Assembly: GCF_024266705.1 (NCBI RefSeq)
Contig: NZ_CP100756.1
Coordinates: 3,596,001-3,660,000 of the forward strand
Reading direction: 5' to 3'
DNA: 64,000 nt
Source of the DNA: Natrinema gelatinilyticum
GTDB taxonomy: Archaea; Halobacteriota; Halobacteria; Halobacteriales; Natrialbaceae
Part shown: in pieces, positions 59,767 through 64,000 of the stretch
Layout: every line of letters starts with the position of its first letter
How positions within the stretch are numbered: position 1 is the stretch's first letter
The notes under the pieces: model-generated
The model's input: the letters and a program-made list of their open reading frames with translations, nothing else
Databases searched by the model: none
Told to the model about the DNA's origin: nothing
Made by a program: the position numbers and the translations under genes

Positions 59767-60968
59767 CGCTCATCACCGACGTTCGCTTGCGTCGAATCCT
59801 CGATTCACGAGGAAACCCGACGGTCGAGGCGGACGTCGTTACCGAAAGCGGTGGTTTCGGCCGCGCTGCGGCACCCAGCGGCGCTAGCACTGGCGAGTAC
59901 GAAGCCGTCGAGCGTCCGCCGACCGAAGCGATCGCCGCAGCCCGGGAACACGCCGTTCCCCGACTCGTCGGCAATGCCTACGCCGGCAACCAACGCGAGG
60001 TCGACGCCGCGCTTCATGCCGCGGACGGAACCACCGACTTCTCCGAAATCGGTGCGAACAGCGCCGTCGCGATATCGATGGCCGCCGCGAAAGCCGGCGC
60101 CGACGTCCTCGGTGCACCGCTCTTTCAGCACCTCGGCGGAACGTTCCGCGGTGACAACTTCCCGATCCCGCTCGGCAACGTGGTCGGCGGTGGCGAACAC
60201 GCCGCCGACGCGACCGATATCCAGGAATTCCTCGCGGCCCCCGTCGGTGCACCCAGCGTCGAAGATGCGGTGTTCGCGAACGCGGCCGTCCACGCGACCG
60301 TCGCCGATTTGCTCGAGGAACGCGGTGTTCCCTGTGGCAAGGGCGACGAGGGCGCCTGGGCGCCGTCGATCGACGACGGTGAGGCGTTCGAGATCGTCGA
60401 CGAAGCAGTCTCGCAGGTCGCCGACGACGTGGGCTTCAACATCGGATTCGGGCTCGATGTCGCTGGCGCAGAGTTGTACGACTCCGAGTCGGGGACGTAC
60501 GAGTACAGCGATCGAAGCCGCGACACGGACGAGCAGATCGCCTACATCGCCGAACTCGTCGAGGAGTACGACCTCGTCTACGTCGAGGACCCGCTCGACG
60601 AGAACGATTACGACGCGTTTGCCGATCTCACGGACGACGTCGGAGAGCAGACGTTGATTTGCGGAGACGATCTGTTCGTGACTAACACCGACCGTCTCGT
60701 CAAGGGGATCGATCGCGGTGCGGCCAACAGCATCCTGATCAAGCCGAATCAGATCGGAACGCTGTCGGACGCCTTCGACGCGATCGAACTCGCGACGGAG
60801 AACGGCTACGACTCGGTCGTCTCCCACCGGTCGGGCGAGACCGAAGACGCGACGATCGCACACCTCGCCGTCGCGACCGACGCGCCCTTCATCAAGACGG
60901 GTACCGTCGGCGGCGAGCGAACTGCAAAGCTCAACGAGCTCATTCGAATCGCAGACGACGCGACATGA
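59763..60968 (+). CDS. eno: Enolase (phosphopyruvate hydratase)
   Basis: A 401-aa protein: RRILDSRGNPTVEADVVTES, AAPSGASTGEYEA (substrate loop), FNIGFGLDVAGAELYDSESG (metal Asp), VEDPLDENDYDAFADL (metal Glu), LICGDDLFVTN (metal Asp), ANSILIKPNQIGTLSDAFDA (catalytic Lys), VSHRSGETEDATIAHLAVA. It interconverts 2-phosphoglycerate and PEP. The location inside the rpo/ribosomal operon is a known archaeal trait. Confidence 0.97.
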   Translation: MTLITDVRLRRILDSRGNPTVEADVVTESGGFGRAAAPSGASTGEYEAVERPPTEAIAAAREHAVPRLVGNAYAGNQREVDAALHAADGTTDFSEIGANSAVAISMAAAKAGADVLGAPLFQHLGGTFRGDNFPIPLGNVVGGGEHAADATDIQEFLAAPVGAPSVEDAVFANAAVHATVADLLEERGVPCGKGDEGAWAPSIDDGEAFEIVDEAVSQVADDVGFNIGFGLDVAGAELYDSESGTYEYSDRSRDTDEQIAYIAELVEEYDLVYVEDPLDENDYDAFADLTDDVGEQTLICGDDLFVTNTDRLVKGIDRGAANSILIKPNQIGTLSDAFDAIELATENGYDSVVSHRSGETEDATIAHLAVATDAPFIKTGTVGGERTAKLNELIRIADDAT

Positions 60969-61774
60969 CAGAAAACGACGCAACCCAAGAAGGGCTCGAC
61001 GCCGCCGAGGAAGAAATCGACGAGGAGCCAGCCGAAGGGGCTGGCCCCGCTGCCGAGGAGGACGTCGAGCCAGTAGACGAACAGCCCGCTGACGCCGGGG
61101 GAGCGCCCGCGGCCGACGCTGAACAACCATCGGACGATGCCGAGACCGAAGACGCCGGTCCGACGCTCGACGACGACGTCATGTCCGACGAGGAAGCGGA
61201 CCTGCTGATTCCGGTCGAGGATTACCTCGGCGCCGGTGTTCACATCGGCACGCAGCAGAAGACCGCGGACATGGAGCGGTTCATCCATCGCGTCCGTACT
61301 GATGGTCTGTACGTGCTCGATGTCTCGAAGACTGACAGCCGAATCCGCACGGCCGCAGACTTCCTCGCCAACTACCAACCAGAGCAGATTCTGGTCACTT
61401 CGAGTCGCCAGTACGGGCGATTCCCCGCAGAGAAGTTCGCCGAGGCCGTCGGCGCGCGTGCCCGAACTGGTCGCTTCATTCCGGGGACGCTGACGAATCC
61501 AAAGTACGACGGTTACATCGAGCCGGACGTGCTCGTCGTCACCGACCCGATCGGCGACGCGCAGGCCGTCAAGGAGGCCATCACGGTCGGCATCCCGGTC
61601 ATCGCGATGTGTGACTCGAACAACCAACTCAGTAACGTCGACCTCGTCGTCCCGACGAACAACAAGGGTCGCAAAGCCCTCTCGGTCGTCTACTGGCTGC
61701 TCGCGAACGAAGTCCTCGACCGCCGCGGTGCCGAACCAGCGTACGCACTCGAGGACTTCGAGAGTACGGTCTGA
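60965..61774 (+). CDS. rps2: Small ribosomal subunit protein uS2
   Basis: A 269-aa protein. The uS2 domain starts near residue 75 (LIPVEDYLGAGVHIGTQQKT) and shows DGLYVLDVSKTDSRIRTAAD, RFIPGTLTNPKYDGYIEPDV, VTDPIGDAQAVKEAITVGIP and CDSNNQLSNVDLVVPTNNKG. The first 75 residues are a very acidic Glu/Ala/Asp extension typical of halophiles. It is the last ribosomal gene of the operon. Confidence 0.97.
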   Translation: MTENDATQEGLDAAEEEIDEEPAEGAGPAAEEDVEPVDEQPADAGGAPAADAEQPSDDAETEDAGPTLDDDVMSDEEADLLIPVEDYLGAGVHIGTQQKTADMERFIHRVRTDGLYVLDVSKTDSRIRTAADFLANYQPEQILVTSSRQYGRFPAEKFAEAVGARARTGRFIPGTLTNPKYDGYIEPDVLVVTDPIGDAQAVKEAITVGIPVIAMCDSNNQLSNVDLVVPTNNKGRKALSVVYWLLANEVLDRRGAEPAYALEDFESTV

Positions 61775-61866
61775 GACGGTTCGTTCCGACAATTCACAGT
61801 TCGTTTTCTCGACGTAGTTCTGGCCCGGTAGCGCTGCTGCTCGAACGCGGCCAGCGCGTCGGTTGG

Positions 61867-62838
61867 CTACGTAGTCTCCGCTTCGAGACAGTTGTCGTAG
61901 ACGTCGCGAAGTCTCGCTCCCATCGCGTGGATGGAATTATCACGAATTCGCTCTCTCCCGTCTGCCGGGTCGCCGGACTCGAGGACCGTCGCCAGCCGCG
62001 ATCGGAGCGCGCGTTCGTCGTCCGCGACGTAGGAGTTCGAGACGCTCTCGAGCACCTCCCGGACGAAGCCGACGTCGCGCGAGACGACCGGGACGTTACA
62101 GGCGGTGGCTTCTTTGACCGTCATCGGTCCGCTCTCGTATCTTGACGTGATCAGGACGGCATCGGCAGCGTTCAGATAGTACGGGACGTCCACGTACGGC
62201 TGGTTCGCAACGGTTCGCAGGGTGACGTCGTCCTCGATGTCGTCCTCGACGCCGTCGACCACGCGTTTCGCCAGCGGATAGTTTTTCTCGTCACGCGAAG
62301 GGGCGTACGGGAAGATGACGACTCGTTCGTCGGTCTCCCAACCGACGTACCTGCGGGCCTCTTCTCGCGGTATCGGCCGGAAGAGCTCCATATCGATCGG
62401 AAACGGTATCACCTCGCATGGATGGTCGATACGGTCGGCCATGACGTTCGAGGGGACGATGATACGATCGGCACGTGATACGAACGGTTCCATCACCGAC
62501 GTGTACCGATTCCCGACGTACTCACCGCCCCAGAGCGTACAAACGAACGGGAGATCGGTCGTCGGAAGTGCCGATGCGGCGGCCGCAAACGGCGCAGTAA
62601 GTCCGTAGTTGGCGTGGACGATATCGTATCCGTTGGCGGCTTCACGGAGCACCTGTGGGAGGTACCGGAAGTAGTCGACCGGGGTTCGCCGCCGAACTTC
62701 GTCATCGAGCGCCCGATGGTCGCCGGGGACCGACAGGGTGGTCACTTCGATACCCTTGGATTTGAGGGCAGCGATCTGGCTTTCGTAGAAGCTTCGCCAG
62801 TCGGTCGTCGTGAGGCTCAGGACGTGAAGCGAACTCAT
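61867..62838 (-). CDS. Glycosyltransferase family 4 protein
   Basis: A 323-aa GT-B fold enzyme. The N-terminal part is LHVLSLTTTDWRSFYESQIA and DIVHANYGLTAPFAAAASAL. The donor-binding part is RVVIFPYAPSRDEKNYPLAK, NAADAVLITSRYESGPMTVK and EATACNVPVVSRDVGFVREV, the Glu-x7-Glu segment of retaining GT4 enzymes. It likely adds a sugar to a surface glycan or lipid carrier. Its ATG overlaps the stop of the DUF354 gene by 4 nt. Confidence 0.9.
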   Translation of the reverse strand: MSSLHVLSLTTTDWRSFYESQIAALKSKGIEVTTLSVPGDHRALDDEVRRRTPVDYFRYLPQVLREAANGYDIVHANYGLTAPFAAAASALPTTDLPFVCTLWGGEYVGNRYTSVMEPFVSRADRIIVPSNVMADRIDHPCEVIPFPIDMELFRPIPREEARRYVGWETDERVVIFPYAPSRDEKNYPLAKRVVDGVEDDIEDDVTLRTVANQPYVDVPYYLNAADAVLITSRYESGPMTVKEATACNVPVVSRDVGFVREVLESVSNSYVADDERALRSRLATVLESGDPADGRERIRDNSIHAMGARLRDVYDNCLEAETT

Positions 62839-63986
62839 GGGTTCGGAATCGGATCTTCAGCCTGTTGCTCATCAGTGCTCGAGTCGGCAGGCTGTCGTTC
62901 GAGCGTGACCGACTCGTCCTCCGTTTCTTCGCGCAGCGTCTCGAGGTCCGCGTCATCGAGCAGTTGTTCGAACAGATACTCGGTGACGTCGACCTTGGTT
63001 TCGAGCAACAGCTCCCGGCGGTCCTGCCACGTCGCGGTCGTCCTTGGATCACGAGAGAGCCGCTCGATCAGTTCGATCGCCTCGTCTTCGCGTTCCACCG
63101 GGAACGATCTGATGAGGCCGTACTCCTCGAGTTCGAGGAATTTCCCCATGTCCGATGACCCGGCGAACGGACTGATTCGAACGGTTGGCGTTCCGAGGAT
63201 GCCTGCTTCCATCGTCGTCGTGGCGACGTCTCCGACGACGAGGTCTGCGAACGCGAGCAACTGGTGGAATTTCGCCGGTTCGACGGGGATCGGCTCGGCG
63301 CCGTCCGGAAGCTGACTGTCACTCTCGTCTGATACGTATACCGGCCCGTTCCGTGCGAGTTCGTCGACGATTCGCTGATATCCTGTTCTCGAAATTCCGC
63401 TCTTTCCAATGTCGTGATTGCTCGTAAACGCGCCACGGCGAATAACGGCGTACTGTTCGTTCGGATCCACTCCGTTTCGACGGAGGAATTCCGGGTCGGG
63501 TTCGAATCGATCCGGGTGGAGATAGGCCAGCTCGTGGTATCCGGGATATCTAATGTGGCTGTCGCCGACGTCCTCGTTGAAGCTCGAGGGGGTATAAACG
63601 CGGTCCGCGAACGGAGTCGTGAGCCGATTTCCGTGATTGATGCTCGTCTCCGTGTCGATATAGATGTGGCTCTCCGCCCCGACGAGCCTCGCGACGTGAG
63701 AGGCTGCGATACCGTGACTGCTGACGATGTAGTCCGGGTCGATTTTGCGCGCACGTTTGAAGATTTTCGCCTCGTACTGGATCTGTGTCACTCCAAGATC
63801 GAGTAACGTCTCCGGTTCATCACAGAGAAGTTCGTGATCGATATCGTATTTGTTCAAAAGAGAGCTGACAACTTCTGCTTCTCGAGCGAACACGTGAACC
63901 TCGTGACCGACAGACTGCAGACCCCGTATGAAATGTTTAAAGAAATGAACGTTCCCACCATGTTGGATAGTTATAATGATATCCAT
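62835..63986 (-). CDS. DUF354 family protein (glycosyltransferase-like)
   Basis: A 383-aa protein: MDIIITIQHGGNVHFFKHFI, RGLQSVGHEVHVFAREAEVV, HGIAASHVARLVGAESHIYI, DLVVGDVATTTMEAGILGTP. This is the DUF354 family, which resembles UDP-GlcNAc 2-epimerase/GT-B enzymes and is found in archaeal surface-glycan loci. An acidic Gln/Glu/Ser tail ends it. With the GT4 gene it forms the visible start of a glycan operon that continues beyond the window. Confidence 0.88.
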   Translation of the reverse strand: MDIIITIQHGGNVHFFKHFIRGLQSVGHEVHVFAREAEVVSSLLNKYDIDHELLCDEPETLLDLGVTQIQYEAKIFKRARKIDPDYIVSSHGIAASHVARLVGAESHIYIDTETSINHGNRLTTPFADRVYTPSSFNEDVGDSHIRYPGYHELAYLHPDRFEPDPEFLRRNGVDPNEQYAVIRRGAFTSNHDIGKSGISRTGYQRIVDELARNGPVYVSDESDSQLPDGAEPIPVEPAKFHQLLAFADLVVGDVATTTMEAGILGTPTVRISPFAGSSDMGKFLELEEYGLIRSFPVEREDEAIELIERLSRDPRTTATWQDRRELLLETKVDVTEYLFEQLLDDADLETLREETEDESVTLERQPADSSTDEQQAEDPIPNP

Positions 63987-64000
63987 CGTGAAGGAGAAGC

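Noticed and set aside
1..64000. CRISPR arrays, rRNA genes, intact insertion sequences, integrases or a replication origin
   Set aside because: No regularly spaced repeats, no rRNA-like blocks, and no transposase, integrase or Orc1/Cdc6 gene was seen in any frame.

Overview
The window is a chromosomal segment of an extremely halophilic archaeon (class Halobacteria; the gene content best fits Natrialbaceae, but this is inferred without a search). The signs are strongly acidic proteins, GC-rich third codon positions, TATA boxes 25-32 nt before leaderless starts, dense ATGA overlaps, and haloarchaeal marker genes such as rdfA, gvp, gfcR, the rnhA-operon protein, HalOD1 and DUF7511. It mixes an AT-richer, gene-poor accessory region (about 1-18 kb) with a dense core region (about 18-61.8 kb). 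The last 2 kb opens a glycan-biosynthesis locus.

1-10.5 kb: a partial secreted protein, a Tat-exported DsbA-like protein with a 9-bp tandem repeat, and a relic that resembles a TnpB C-terminal tail. Next comes the rdfA-sph3 pair (rod-determining factor and SMC-like ATPase). The remainder is long low-coding DNA holding two clear pseudogenes (a Tat-exported protein and a soluble protein) around one intact zinc alcohol dehydrogenase.

10.5-17.7 kb: a divergent gas-vesicle cluster. gvpA-N-O runs on + and gvpF-G-H-X-(I?)-J-K-L-M on -, tightly overlapped. All genes of the known minimal set (A, F, G, J, K, L, M, O) are present. gvpC, gvpD and gvpE are absent, and a 296-aa acidic protein with a basic tail lies between gvpH and gvpJ.

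18.4-33.7 kb: genome maintenance and expression genes. These are mutS, nucS/endoMS, an endonuclease III, the FttA transcription-termination RNase, pyrophosphatase, RNase HI with its operon partner, and a TFB. Two very small proteins (47 and 43 aa) sit between them.

33.9-40.3 kb: a sugar-catabolism neighbourhood, with gfcR-gdh, a HAD hydrolase, a frameshifted Bat-type HTH regulator, kdgA and an acyl-CoA dehydrogenase. It fits the semiphosphorylative Entner-Doudoroff route.

40.8-55.3 kb: housekeeping genes, namely panB, DUF7127-cdc48, bcp, GINS-priS, archease and rtcB, an intact Bat-type regulator, and moaA. Several of these proteins carry low-complexity insertions.

55.5-61.8 kb: the classical haloarchaeal ribosomal/RNA polymerase operon: tRNA-Ser, rps13, rps4, rps11, rpoD, tRNA-Leu, rpl18e, rpl13, rps9, rpoN, rpoK, eno, rps2. 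After rps2 the usual mevalonate-pathway genes are replaced by two convergent glycan-biosynthesis genes.
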